Below are positions 7,674 through 16,352 of a DNA stretch of 46,597 bases, piece by piece. Below the pieces are notes generated by a model. That model was not told the DNA's origin. It was given only the letters and a program-made list of their open reading frames with translations, and did no database searches. Numbering within the stretch: the stretch's first letter is position 1; the number at the start of each line of letters is the position of its first letter. Position numbers and translations under genes: made by a program. Source of the stretch: an uncultured Pseudomonadota bacterium (GTDB lineage: Bacteria > Myxococcota_A > UBA796 > SXON01); the NCBI GenBank assembly GCA_903891165.1, contig CAITDR010000438.1:1-46597 (forward strand), given 5' to 3'.

Positions 7674-8129
7674 ATGTGGATTGTAGGGGCTGCCATTTTT
7701 GGCGGACTGGCCATCACGGCGGTGGTGTTGGGGATCGTGTTCGTGTTGCTGCGACGGGTCCGCATCGCGGGGCAGGAGCTGCTGTCAGCGCAATTTCCCG
7801 GCGGCGCTCCCGCCCTTTCTTCGCCCAGCGCGAACTGTTTTGGTATCCAAAGCCGGGGCCACTTGCAGGTGCGGGGCAACGGAGCCCTGGCGATCACGGG
7901 AGCGGGCCTCTGGTTTCGAGGCATTCTGAATGGACTTTCCCTGAATGTGCCGATGGAGCGGCTTCGCGGGGTGGAGCTGGTGGACAGCCACCTGTCCAAG
8001 CGGGTTTTTGGTCGGAAGCTGCTGAAGATCCATTTTTCAGGGGAGCAGGGGGCCGAGGACAGCGTGGCCTTCCTTGTGGAGAATCCGGGGCGTTGGCAGC
8101 AGGAGATCGAGCGGATGCGGTTTGGGTGA
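7674..8129 (+). CDS. Small membrane protein with a PH-like C-terminal domain
   Basis: A 151-residue protein starting 4 nt after the B12 radical SAM stop, so in the same operon. Residues about 2-27 form one strong membrane helix (WIVGAAIFGGLAITAVVLGI), followed by Arg-rich RRVR at the cytoplasmic side. The remainder is soluble and beta-rich: LQVRGNGALAITGAGLWFRGIL, then PMERLRGVELVDSHL and VAFLVENPGRWQQEI. This resembles the PH-like fold seen in small bacterial membrane proteins, a fold-level guess only. It contains one Cys. In this context it may anchor the modified lectin or its maturases at the membrane. I do not recognise a named family. Confidence 0.7.
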   Translation: MWIVGAAIFGGLAITAVVLGIVFVLLRRVRIAGQELLSAQFPGGAPALSSPSANCFGIQSRGHLQVRGNGALAITGAGLWFRGILNGLSLNVPMERLRGVELVDSHLSKRVFGRKLLKIHFSGEQGAEDSVAFLVENPGRWQQEIERMRFG

Positions 8130-8211
8130 GGGGGGCCGGCTGTCTGGCAGATGGGTTGCAGCGCCGATACGCCTGCGATAGCCACGGGTATGATCCGCGA
8201 GAGGGTTGCTC

Positions 8212-9549
8212 ATGTACGTTCATGCCTTTTCTGTACAGGATCTGAAGTGTTTTGCAGGTTTCCATAGGATAGATTTAGGCATCTCTTCAGGGGAAGACAA
8301 AAAATTTGAGGGGTGGGTCGTTCTGGCTGGACGGAATGGGACGGGTAAGACCACCCTGTTGAGGGCCTTGGCGGCAGCGGCAATCGGCCCAGATCGTGCA
8401 AAACGCCTAGTTGGTGACTTTTCAGGTTGGTTGCGTGCGGGGAACCATGTTTTTGGGGGAGGGGCGTCCCGCCCGACTACAAATATTCAGGTGGAAAATA
8501 TTGGCCCTGTGGTGGGGGACGATCCTGCACTTTCTATCTTCTTGAAAGAGTCCCACGACATCGATGTGCTGGGGAGGGTCGGGGGGCTGAATTGGTATAC
8601 GGAGACCGAGAGTGCCGAGGAGTTCCATGCTCGTCGGGATGGCCAGGGTGGACACTTTCTTGCTGCCTACGGCGCGTACCACCGTCTCGGAGGGGCACCG
8701 AGCGCGACTCAGCTTCGTTTTCAGGAGGATCTCGCCCTGAGCAGTGTGGTCGGGCTCTTCGACGAAGACGCCACGCTCTTTGAGGGGCTGCCCTGGATTG
8801 ACAAGCTCCATGCCCGTGCGCTGGAGAGGCGGAACGGTGCGGAAAAAGCCAGAGCCCAGCTTCTGGAGCTACTGGGAGACGATCTGCTGCCTGGTGGAAA
8901 GCAGGAGTTTGATCTGGATTCCGAAGGTCTCCACCTGAAGCAGGATGGACGCCCCTTTGTGATTGGGCAGCTCAGCGATGGCTACAAAACGGCGGTGGGA
9001 CTCGTCCTGCATATCCTTCAGCTACTGGACCGCAGCTTTGGCGACCTGAAGATCGAGCGCCACAAAGGAAAACTCGCCTGTATGCATCCGGGCGTCGTGC
9101 TGATCGACGAGGTGGATGCACATCTGCACCCCTCCTGGCAGCAACGGATCGGCTTCTGGCTGAAGGAGCGTTTTCCAAAGGTGCAGTTTATTGTAACTAC
9201 TCATAGTCCTTTCGTGTGCCAAGCTGCAGATGTGGTGATCCGCCTACCCAAACCGGGGACCGAAGAAAAGACTCGCCGCATGGAAGGCCAGACCTTCTAC
9301 CGGATTGTGAATGGCTCGGCGGACGACGCAGTGATGACCGAGCTGTTCGGGTTGGATCACCCTCACTCGCCCCGGTCCGAGCAGCTTCGCGAGGAAGTGG
9401 CGAAGCTTGAAGAGCGGGTGATGGACGCGGTGGCGACCGATGTGGAGCTGGTGGAGTATCAGTCTTTGAAGACAAAACTTCCGAGCGGCCTGGGCGAGGA
9501 AGCGGACCGGGCCCTGCGCCGGTTGGTGGGGCAAATGGACCTTCCATGA
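8212..9549 (+). CDS. AAA ATPase of a Septu-like defence pair (PtuA-like)
   Basis: A 445-residue ABC/SMC-type AAA protein. Walker A is GRNGTGKT at residues 40-47. There is a signature-like segment at IGQLSDGYKTAVGL, Walker B at VVLIDEVDAHLHPSW (about 293-307), and an H-loop TTHSPF near 328. The N-terminal start (VHAFSVQDLKCFAG) is the usual first strand of this class. It overlaps the HNH gene by four bases (ATGA, 9546-9549). An ATPase coupled to a small HNH nuclease is the architecture of the Septu antiphage system, where the ATPase senses and licenses the nuclease. The start at ATG 8212 follows GAGAGG at 8199-8204. Confidence 0.85.
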   Translation: MYVHAFSVQDLKCFAGFHRIDLGISSGEDKKFEGWVVLAGRNGTGKTTLLRALAAAAIGPDRAKRLVGDFSGWLRAGNHVFGGGASRPTTNIQVENIGPVVGDDPALSIFLKESHDIDVLGRVGGLNWYTETESAEEFHARRDGQGGHFLAAYGAYHRLGGAPSATQLRFQEDLALSSVVGLFDEDATLFEGLPWIDKLHARALERRNGAEKARAQLLELLGDDLLPGGKQEFDLDSEGLHLKQDGRPFVIGQLSDGYKTAVGLVLHILQLLDRSFGDLKIERHKGKLACMHPGVVLIDEVDAHLHPSWQQRIGFWLKERFPKVQFIVTTHSPFVCQAADVVIRLPKPGTEEKTRRMEGQTFYRIVNGSADDAVMTELFGLDHPHSPRSEQLREEVAKLEERVMDAVATDVELVEYQSLKTKLPSGLGEEADRALRRLVGQMDLP

Positions 9550-10391
9550 GAAAGCTTAGGAGAAAGAATCTTTCTGCAGAAAGTCTTCATGTGCTGGATA
9601 AGATGCGGGAGCTGGTGGAGGGGCACCCGAGTCCACCCGCCCAGGCGAAACGCTTGTGGGACGACAAGACAAACTCCAACCCGAGAAAAAAGGCCTTTGC
9701 TGAGATCCGGAAGGTGTTGGGGGAGATGGCCAGCGGCCTGGATCGTTGTATGTACTGCGAAGATAGCCGGGGTTCCGATATTGATCACTATCGGCCCAAA
9801 TCGGTCTATCCATCTGATACATTCCGTTGGGATAACTATCTACTTTTGTGCTCAACATGCAATTCAAAATATAAGAAAGACGAGTTTCCCGTCGGAGAAT
9901 CGGGAGAACCCTTGCTGCTGAATCCCACCACCGACGAACCAGCACATCATCTCGAATTGTACCCTTCCAATGGAAAGTTCCGGGGAAAGACGGCGCGGGG
10001 CCGGGTCACCATCGACCTGCTGAACCTCAATGGAGACCGCGCGGAAGAGATGGCAGAGACGGGTTGTCAAAAGAAGGGGCTGCCGAGGGGGAGGTCGAAC
10101 GCACTCCGGATCCTTCAGGCTCTAGTTTTGCTTCACGATGCTGAGCTTCAACATGGACAACTTCTGGAGGCAGAACGCACCCGTGAAACGATCCTGGAGG
10201 CAACTTTTTCTTCGCTCCTATTGTCCCTGGTCTGTCTGGTCTCGAAGCCCCAAGCGGCGGTGTTGCTGAAGTCTGGTGTCCCCGAAGCCCTCCACCGCCT
10301 GATCGCAGAGGTGCCACCTGAGCACCGAGAGTGGATCTATGCACACCGGGACGCCGTGAAGGCGCAGAGCGGCGAGCTGGGAGCGTCGTGA
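9546..10391 (+). CDS. HNH endonuclease of a Septu-like pair (PtuB-like)
   Basis: A 281-residue protein with an HNH/zinc nuclease core: CMYCEDSRGSDIDHYRPKS at about 68-86 supplies two Cys and the catalytic D-H pair, and CSTCNSKYKKDEF (about 102-114) supplies the second Cys pair and the Asn. This layout (CxYCE, then D(I)(E/D)HxRPKS, then CxxCNxxK) is what I know from PtuB-type proteins. The C-terminal half is helical with no motif I recognise and may contact the ATPase. The coupling to the upstream ATPase supports a restriction-like or abortive defence role. No prophage or integrase is visible nearby. Confidence 0.86.
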   Translation: MRKLRRKNLSAESLHVLDKMRELVEGHPSPPAQAKRLWDDKTNSNPRKKAFAEIRKVLGEMASGLDRCMYCEDSRGSDIDHYRPKSVYPSDTFRWDNYLLLCSTCNSKYKKDEFPVGESGEPLLLNPTTDEPAHHLELYPSNGKFRGKTARGRVTIDLLNLNGDRAEEMAETGCQKKGLPRGRSNALRILQALVLLHDAELQHGQLLEAERTRETILEATFSSLLLSLVCLVSKPQAAVLLKSGVPEALHRLIAEVPPEHREWIYAHRDAVKAQSGELGAS

Positions 10392-10493
10392 GTAAGATGG
10401 GTTCTGTCCTGGACCGCGGTCTCCACCGGTGCCGCCTCAGCCTCCCCCTCCCAATTTCGTGTACAATCCCCCCATGACCCTCCTCTGTGGGAA

Positions 10494-10586
10494 GGCGCCT
10501 GCGGCGCTTTGGCCGCACGCGCCTTGCATGGTGTGGAGAATACTCCCCTTATTCCCGTCCTTTCTGGTGAATGAATCTTCATTCAG
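10494..10586 (+). repeat. Dispersed structured repeat, copy 3
   Basis: A full-length 93-bp copy. Hairpin I is at 10494-10523 (outer GGCGC/GCGCC, inner TGCGGC/GCCGCA, loop GCTTTG). It is followed by TTGCATGGTGTGGAG, the small GGAG-AATA-CTCC hairpin, CCCTTATTCCC and the palindrome (10567-10586) with one outer mismatch. It fills the convergent gap between the HNH gene (stop 10391) and the minus-strand lipoprotein (stop 10605), which suits a bidirectional 3'-end structure. The remaining bases of this 213-bp gap show nothing else. Confidence 0.85.
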
Positions 10587-10604
10587 TGGGATGCCTGCGG
10601 AGCT

Positions 10605-11333
10605 TCAGCGCCGCATTCCGATGCGGGTCAGGCTGCCCATGGTCTCCGAGCAGGTGGGATCGATGGCGCTGACGGTGCCGCCGTGGACCACGGTGTAGCG
10701 GCCCAGGTGGGCGCTTTCTCCAAAAGACAGGTTGGCACTTGCATCTCCTACCTGAGCCTTCAGAGTGTGGGCCACTTCGGTGTAACAGTCCAGCGTTCGT
10801 CGGCTCAGCTCTTTGCCCACCGACATCGACAGATCCGAGGGAGGATCAAAGAGGCTCAGTCCGGCTCCCACCCCCACCCATGCGATGGGGGCGCCCTCAA
10901 AATCAAGAATGTGCAGCTCGCTTTTCCCGGCCTGGCCGGTCATCGGCAGCTCCTCCCTCCAGATCCACTCCACATGGACCTCCTCCCCGACCCGGGGCGC
11001 GACCTCGTCTCCCAGCTCCTGTACACCCACGGTCCATTTTTGTTGGTCTTCATCGGTGACGGTAAACCACCACTGAAGATCGGCGTCGATCTCCTCCTCC
11101 CGCCGCCAGCTTCCAAAGGAGGTGCAGCCTTCTTCGGGGCTGCCTCTGCCCACCTCCTCCACGAAGCCGTGCACGCCGATGTTCTGCGTCGATCCGTCTT
11201 CGTACTGGATCTCGGCGGGGATCTGCCCGCTGGGGATGAGGCAGCCGTCCACCTCCAGCCAGCTCGGCGGATCTTCGACGGGCAGGTCGATGGGGCCACT
11301 GCCATCACAGGCGACAAGGAAAATCAGGACCAT
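10605..11333 (-). CDS. Putative lipoprotein of unknown function
   Basis: A 242-residue protein. I placed the start at ATG 11333, which gives a very short hydrophobic leader ending in a lipobox-like LVAC (MVLIFLVAC). A longer frame reaches 11426, but its start lies inside the palindrome at 11411-11430. The mature part is acidic and Trp-rich (DADLQWWFTVTDEDQQKW, EEVHVEWIWREELPM), suggesting a beta-rich exported domain, with paired Cys possible at positions following GCL, GCT, LDC and PTC. I recognise no family. It stands alone between two palindromes and is downstream of no obvious operon partner. Confidence 0.6.
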   Translation of the reverse strand: MVLIFLVACDGSGPIDLPVEDPPSWLEVDGCLIPSGQIPAEIQYEDGSTQNIGVHGFVEEVGRGSPEEGCTSFGSWRREEEIDADLQWWFTVTDEDQQKWTVGVQELGDEVAPRVGEEVHVEWIWREELPMTGQAGKSELHILDFEGAPIAWVGVGAGLSLFDPPSDLSMSVGKELSRRTLDCYTEVAHTLKAQVGDASANLSFGESAHLGRYTVVHGGTVSAIDPTCSETMGSLTRIGMRR

Positions 11334-11410
11334 ACATGCTCCCGGGTGCGACCCTATGACAATGTACACACCGCCGGTCCCGCCTATCGGTAGAAGAGCC
11401 AACCTATTTT

Positions 11411-11430
11411 CTGAATGAAGCCTCATTCAG
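11411..11430. repeat. Stand-alone palindrome CTGAATGA-AGCC-TCATTCAG
   Basis: A perfect 8-bp inverted repeat with a 4-bp centre, the same sequence that ends the dispersed repeat. It starts 15 bp beyond the recQ stop (reading on the minus strand) and lies about 80 bp upstream of the lipoprotein start. No T-run follows on either strand. Confidence 0.85.
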
Positions 11431-11445
11431 CGTCGGAATGCACAG

Positions 11446-13779
11446 CTACTTTCGTGCGCGTAGCCAGGCCAGCACCGGCCGGATCTCCTCGTAGGATAGC
11501 TCACCATCGCTGGCCTCAAAGATGGGCTTGGACATCGCATCTCCGTGGATCCGAGCCAGCTCTTCGATACGACGGCAGCTGGCTTCGGCTACCCAGGGCT
11601 TCAAGCTCTCGGGGGGGCTGTTCTGGATGTACTCGACCAGATACTGCAGCGTGGTGCTGGGCGCACGTTCCAGGGTTTCGGCAACTTCTTCGAGGCTCTT
11701 TCCCTGGTCGAAGAGGTCGAAGGCGGCGCGGCGACTTTCCGTGAGGGGCCGGGGGCTGCTGCGGTCGGGTTTTTGCCTCTCGGGCCGAAGGTTTCTTGGG
11801 CGGGAGCCGGCTTCGGCGTCCAGCCCAAGTTCCAGCAAGCCGCAGCTTTCCTGGATGGTTTGCAAAAAACGCTCTCCGAAGGCCTCGATCTTGGCCTTTC
11901 CTACACCCCGGATGTTCAGCAGGGTGCCTAGCGAGCCCGGGCGTACCTTACACATCTCCTCCAGGGTCGCGTCGGCAAAAACCACGTAGGGAGGTACATT
12001 CTGCTCCTTGGCGATGTCTCTCCGCAGCAGCCGCAGCACCTCAAACAACTTCTGCTCGCTGTCGGAGAGCTGCACGGCCACGCTGCCGTCCACCTGCCGT
12101 CGGGATGCGCGTGTGGCACTTTTTCCGGCCTTGGGCTGGAAAAAGCAGACTTCTTTCTGACCCCGGAGGATGGGCCAGGCCTCAGCCTTCAGGTGGACGG
12201 TGGGGTACTTTCCGGGCGCCCGGTGCAGGGCGTCCATGTCCACGAGCTGGTCGATATGGCTGATGATCGCATCCTTTTCCACGTCCTTGAGCAGCCTGTA
12301 GGTGGAGAGCAGGTGGTGGCCGCGCTCCTGGATCTTCGCACTCTGCGCCCCTATCAGCACTTCCGCGATGTAGCGGGCACCGAAGGCCTCCTCGCTGTTG
12401 CCGCGCAACCGGGCGACGCAGGAGAGGATTTTTCGGGCTCTATCTGTAGAATCGGCGACCACATCCAGCTCTCCCAAGCAGATATCACAGGCGCCGCAGC
12501 CCTCTTCCGGGGCGCCGGGGGGTTGGTAGGGCTGCCCGAAGTGTTCGGATAGTGCCCGGTGCCGGCACCGGGCGCCGGTAAGCAGTCGTTGAAGCTGGGA
12601 AAGTAGCCCACGCTGAGCGGCGACCGTGTCCGGGTCGCTCTCGCTCTCGCTGCTGGATCGATCCAGCAATTGTCCCCATCGCACCAGGTCTGAGGCGGCA
12701 TACAGCAGCACACAGTCGGCCGGAAGTCCGTCGCGACCGGCACGCCCGGTCTCCTGCTGGTAGGCTTCCACCGACTTGGGCATGGAGGCATGGATCACCA
12801 GCCGCACGTCTCCCCGGTCGATGCCCATCCCAAAAGCGACGGTCGCAACAATTACGGAGAGTTGTTCCCCTAAAAATGCCTCCTGGACGCGGTTGCGTGC
12901 CTTTGCGTCCATCCCGGCATGGTAGGCTTCGGCTTGAATGCCCCGCTCTTGCAGCGCATTCGCAAGGGTCTCCGTCTGTTTTCGGCTGATACAGTAGATG
13001 ATGGCGGCGGCACCGGGCTGCCGCCCCAAGAGCTCGGCGATCTGATCTTCGCCCTGCCCTTGACGTGGCAAGATCCGATAGCAGAGGTTGGGACGGTCGA
13101 AGGTGCCGATCAGCAGCGCCGGATCCTGCAGATCGAGCTGCTCGATGATGTCCTGCCGCACCCGCTCGGTGGCGGTGGCGGTGTAGGCCTGGATGTGGAC
13201 GCCGGGGATCAGCTGCCGGATATTGGAAAGTCGGCGATATTCGGGCCGAAAATCGTGCCCCCACTGGCTGATACAGTGGGCTTCGTCGATGACCACACTG
13301 CAGACGGCGGAGGCGGGCACTTTGCGGGCGATATTCAGGAGCGATGACAAAAAATCGTCGCGCAGCAGCCGCTCGGGGGAGATCATCAGCAGCCGTAGCT
13401 GGCCTTTTTGGAGGGCCTGCCAGACTGCTACGGCTTCCTCCGTCGTGACACTACTGTGCAAGGCAGACGCAGGAAAGCCGGCAAGACGCAGTCCGTCGAT
13501 CTGGTCCTTCATCAAGGCAATCAGCGGCGAAATGACTAGGGTGAGCGCCTCTGGCTCCCGACAGAGGGCGGGCAGTTGGTAGCACAGGGACTTGCCGCCG
13601 CCGGTGGGCAGGATGACCAGGGCGTCGCGCCCGGCCAGGGTGGCGTCGATGGCGTCCTTTTGCAGCGGACGTAGGCGGTCGAAGCCCCAATACCGGGCGA
13701 GCATCGCGGAGATTTTTGCGTCGGCACGGGGACGGGCGGGGGGCGCCGGTGTGCCGGGTACGGGGGCGAGGTCTTCCAT
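11446..13779 (-). CDS. recQ: ATP-dependent DNA helicase RecQ
   Basis: A 777-residue RecQ with all expected parts: Walker A LPTGGGKS near residue 58, the DEAH box in VVIDEAHCISQWGHDFRPEY, motif VI QETGRAGRDG, the zinc-binding region beginning at CRHRALSEHF and ending CGACDIC, an RQC winged helix, and an HRDC domain (LLRRDIAKEQNVPPYVVF through GVGKAKIEAFG). An extra C-terminal segment (about 700-777; TESRRAAFDLFDQGKSLEEVAE, then TTLQYLVEYI) is the helix-turn-helix extension found in some long RecQ proteins. It unwinds DNA 3' to 5' in recombination and fork repair. ATG 13779 is chosen because upstream residues are Pro/Arg-rich and uncharacteristic. Confidence 0.95.
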   Translation of the reverse strand: MEDLAPVPGTPAPPARPRADAKISAMLARYWGFDRLRPLQKDAIDATLAGRDALVILPTGGGKSLCYQLPALCREPEALTLVISPLIALMKDQIDGLRLAGFPASALHSSVTTEEAVAVWQALQKGQLRLLMISPERLLRDDFLSSLLNIARKVPASAVCSVVIDEAHCISQWGHDFRPEYRRLSNIRQLIPGVHIQAYTATATERVRQDIIEQLDLQDPALLIGTFDRPNLCYRILPRQGQGEDQIAELLGRQPGAAAIIYCISRKQTETLANALQERGIQAEAYHAGMDAKARNRVQEAFLGEQLSVIVATVAFGMGIDRGDVRLVIHASMPKSVEAYQQETGRAGRDGLPADCVLLYAASDLVRWGQLLDRSSSESESDPDTVAAQRGLLSQLQRLLTGARCRHRALSEHFGQPYQPPGAPEEGCGACDICLGELDVVADSTDRARKILSCVARLRGNSEEAFGARYIAEVLIGAQSAKIQERGHHLLSTYRLLKDVEKDAIISHIDQLVDMDALHRAPGKYPTVHLKAEAWPILRGQKEVCFFQPKAGKSATRASRRQVDGSVAVQLSDSEQKLFEVLRLLRRDIAKEQNVPPYVVFADATLEEMCKVRPGSLGTLLNIRGVGKAKIEAFGERFLQTIQESCGLLELGLDAEAGSRPRNLRPERQKPDRSSPRPLTESRRAAFDLFDQGKSLEEVAETLERAPSTTLQYLVEYIQNSPPESLKPWVAEASCRRIEELARIHGDAMSKPIFEASDGELSYEEIRPVLAWLRARK

Positions 13780-13898
13780 GGCGGGCAGGCTAAGCACATT
13801 GGGGGCGGGGGGAAGGGGCGAGGTGTGCAGGGTGAGATTTTTTGGTGCGAAGCACTGGAATAGGGTAGGAATTCGGGAGGAAGTGCGGAGGGGGGCAG

Positions 13899-14788
13899 AT
13901 GGACATCCGGAACCTGAACATCTTCTTCCAGATCGTCGAGGCCGGGTCCGTACAGGGCGCGGCTCGCAAGCTCGGTCTGTCGCGGTCGGCACTACGCCGC
14001 TGCCTGGACGAACTCGAGGCGGTGATCGGTGCTCCGCTGCTTCACCGGGATCCCACGGGCGTACGGCTCACCCCGGCGGGGGTCGTCACGCTGGCGGAAG
14101 GGCGGGTCCTCCTGGAAGCCGCCGACGGCCTGAGGCGAAACGCCCGCGCGGCCGAGCGCGAGGCCTGGGGCACCCTCCGGGTCATCGAGCCCCTGGGGCT
14201 CCCCTTGGCGATGCATGTGAGTGTGCTGTTGGCGACCCATCTGACCCTTCCCAAACAACGGGTGGTGATTCGCCAGCTGGAGAACCCGTTGAGCAACCTC
14301 AACGAGCCCTTCGAGCTGATGCTCCACGATGGACCGGCGCCGGACCGCAACGCCTGGTTCTCCCGTGTGATTCTGAGGGCGAACCTGCGTCTGGTGGCCT
14401 CGCGGGACTACCTGGAGCGACGGGGCGTGCCCAAGACCGTCGAGGAGCTGTCCGAGCACGACACGCTGGGGTGGAGTCGGCCTGGACAACCCGCAGGGCA
14501 CTGGCCCCTGCTCGCCGGGGGGAGGTGGAGGTGACACCGTGGCTGGTGACCTCGGACGCGAACCTGGTGGCAAATGTCGCCGCAAAGGGGGGAGGAATTC
14601 TCCTGATTCCCCGTATGCCTTTTTTTGATGACAACGAGCCCGATCCCTTCGAAACGGTGCTGGGAGACGAAGTGGGCACCGAGCTGGTCTTCCGGGTCAC
14701 CACACCCTTTCCACATCGGGCGGATGCCCGCACCCGGGAAACGCTGGAGATGATCCTCGCGCAGCTGGACGGTCTTCCGCAGGATTGA
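13899..14788 (+). pseudogene. LysR-family regulator interrupted by a G-run frameshift
   Basis: The first 206 residues give a clear LysR protein: N-terminal winged helix-turn-helix (IFFQIVEAGSVQGAARKLGLSRSALRR) and the start of the substrate-binding domain. The frame then stops inside GCCGGGGGGAGG at 14517-14522. Adding one G restores AGGEVEVTPWLVTSDANL and continues to a stop at 14788, giving 296 residues, the normal LysR length. So the gene is either a recent single-base deletion or a sequencing error in a G6/G7 run. It is divergent from recQ and upstream of the GT87-like gene. Its effector is unknown. Confidence 0.85.
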
Positions 14789-14900
14789 TCCGCGAGGTTG
14801 GAGGAGGTGTTGGGCGGGCGCCCCCTGGGCCGGATACCGGACATGGGGTGGTCAGGGATACGCCATCTTTTTGCCGACCGCGCGTGGTAAACCGATTGGG

Positions 14901-16335
14901 ATGCCACTTTCCACCACAACGACCCGCAGCTTCGAGCGGGTGGGCTTCGTCGCCATCTGGGCCTGTCTGTTGGCGCTGTTCATCGCCCAGGGGCTCTGGC
15001 GCCCGCTGGCGCACTTCTTTGGATCCGCGGGGACCACTTTTCAGGTCACCGGGGCCGCGCTCAGCATCGTAGCGCTCGGCACAGGGCTGCGGTGGATGGG
15101 GCGGGCACCCTGGATCCCGGTGCTCTCGGGAGCGGCGGCGGCGGTCCTGTGGTCGGTGGGCCTCTCGCTCGGTGTTGCCGGCCTTGGGGCCTTGTTGGCC
15201 GTCGCGCTGGCCACGGGGGCCCTGTTTGGCTGGCTGCCCGATCACCTGCCGCCCTCGCTCGACGGACTCGCCGGTCGCCATCGATTTTTGACCACGGTCT
15301 ACCTGCTGGTGGCCCTCGTCAGCGTCGTCTCCACTGCACGGCTCAGCATCTTCATCGGCGATCCCACGGCGGTGGACTATCAGGCGGTGCCCGGCGACAG
15401 GTTTGTGGAGGTGCATAGCTGCCTCTCCGCCTATGTGCGGGCTTCAGAGCTGGCGCGCCAGGGCGCCGACAACCTCTATGACAACCGTTGGTGGTACGGA
15501 TCCAACGGGCTTCCGCCACTGCCGTCGGGTGTAGAAAATCCCTATGCTCCCTTCCTTCTCGATAACTTCAGCTATCCGCCCCCCTTCCTTCTGCTCAGCG
15601 CGCCCCTTGCGGTGCTGGACGGCGACTTCCTCGCCCAACGTGCCCTGTGGTTTGGGCTCAACGGACTCTTTGCTGCTTTCGGCATCTGGAGGGTGGCCCG
15701 CTGGATCGACGGCACGGCCGCACACCGGGTCCTGCTCCTGGCACCCCTCTTTCTGGGGAGTGTTCCGGTCCTCGTGACACTGCAGATCGGCAACTTCCAC
15801 CTCGCGGTGACGGCCCTCTCCCTTCTTGCCATGGTGGCTCTTCACCGCCAGCGTGCTGCGACTGGCGGGGCGTTGCTGGCGATGGCCATTCTCTCCAAAA
15901 TCTCTCCTGGCATCCTCGGAGCTGAAGTTCCTTGGCTTTGACATCGGAGATCCTTGGCAAGTCGGTCCGCAGATCGCCCGGGTATTCACCCTGGGTGTGG
16001 TGCTCCTCGCTGTCGCAGGTGCCCGGCGGCGGGGGGACCGTCGGGACCAGGCTATTCGCTGGATGGCGCTCCTGGTGCTGGCCGCCATGCAGAGCCCCTT
16101 CTGCCCCGCCTACGCGGCCATCGCCCTGCTCTGGGCCACCACCCTGCTTTCGGTGGAAGTGCGGCGGCCGCGCGACGCCGTACTGCTGATCGCTCTCTGG
16201 CCCGCGATCCTCCTCGTACCGCCGACGATGGCCCACGGGCCGCAGGCGGTCCTCAGTATCGCCCACACCGCATTGACCATCGGGGTGTGCGTCTGGCTGG
16301 TCCTCCGCGGGCCACCGGCCCACGCGGTCCCGTAA
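14901..16335 (+). pseudogene. GT87-like membrane glycosyltransferase, broken, with probable internal deletion
   Basis: From ATG 14901 the frame encodes a polytopic membrane protein. It has at least six hydrophobic segments and the motifs NLYDNRWWYGSN, YPPPFLLLSAPLAVL and LSKISPGILG, which resemble GT87/DUF2029 polyprenol-dependent mannosyltransferases. It ends abruptly at 15941. Membrane-protein coding resumes in the +1 frame at about 15925 (FLGFDIGDPWQVGPQIARVF through AAMQSPFCPAYAAIALLWA) to 16335, matching what I would expect for the last helices. About 100 residues normally lying between these parts seem to be missing, so a deletion plus frame change is likelier than a single-base error. 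The family call is tentative. Confidence 0.6.
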
Positions 16336-16352
16336 ACCCACTGGAGAGCAAG

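Noticed and set aside
13592-14500. Large plus-strand frame upstream of the LysR frameshift
   Set aside because: Its first 900 bases are antisense to recQ or out of frame with LysR; only the part after 14522 is real coding.
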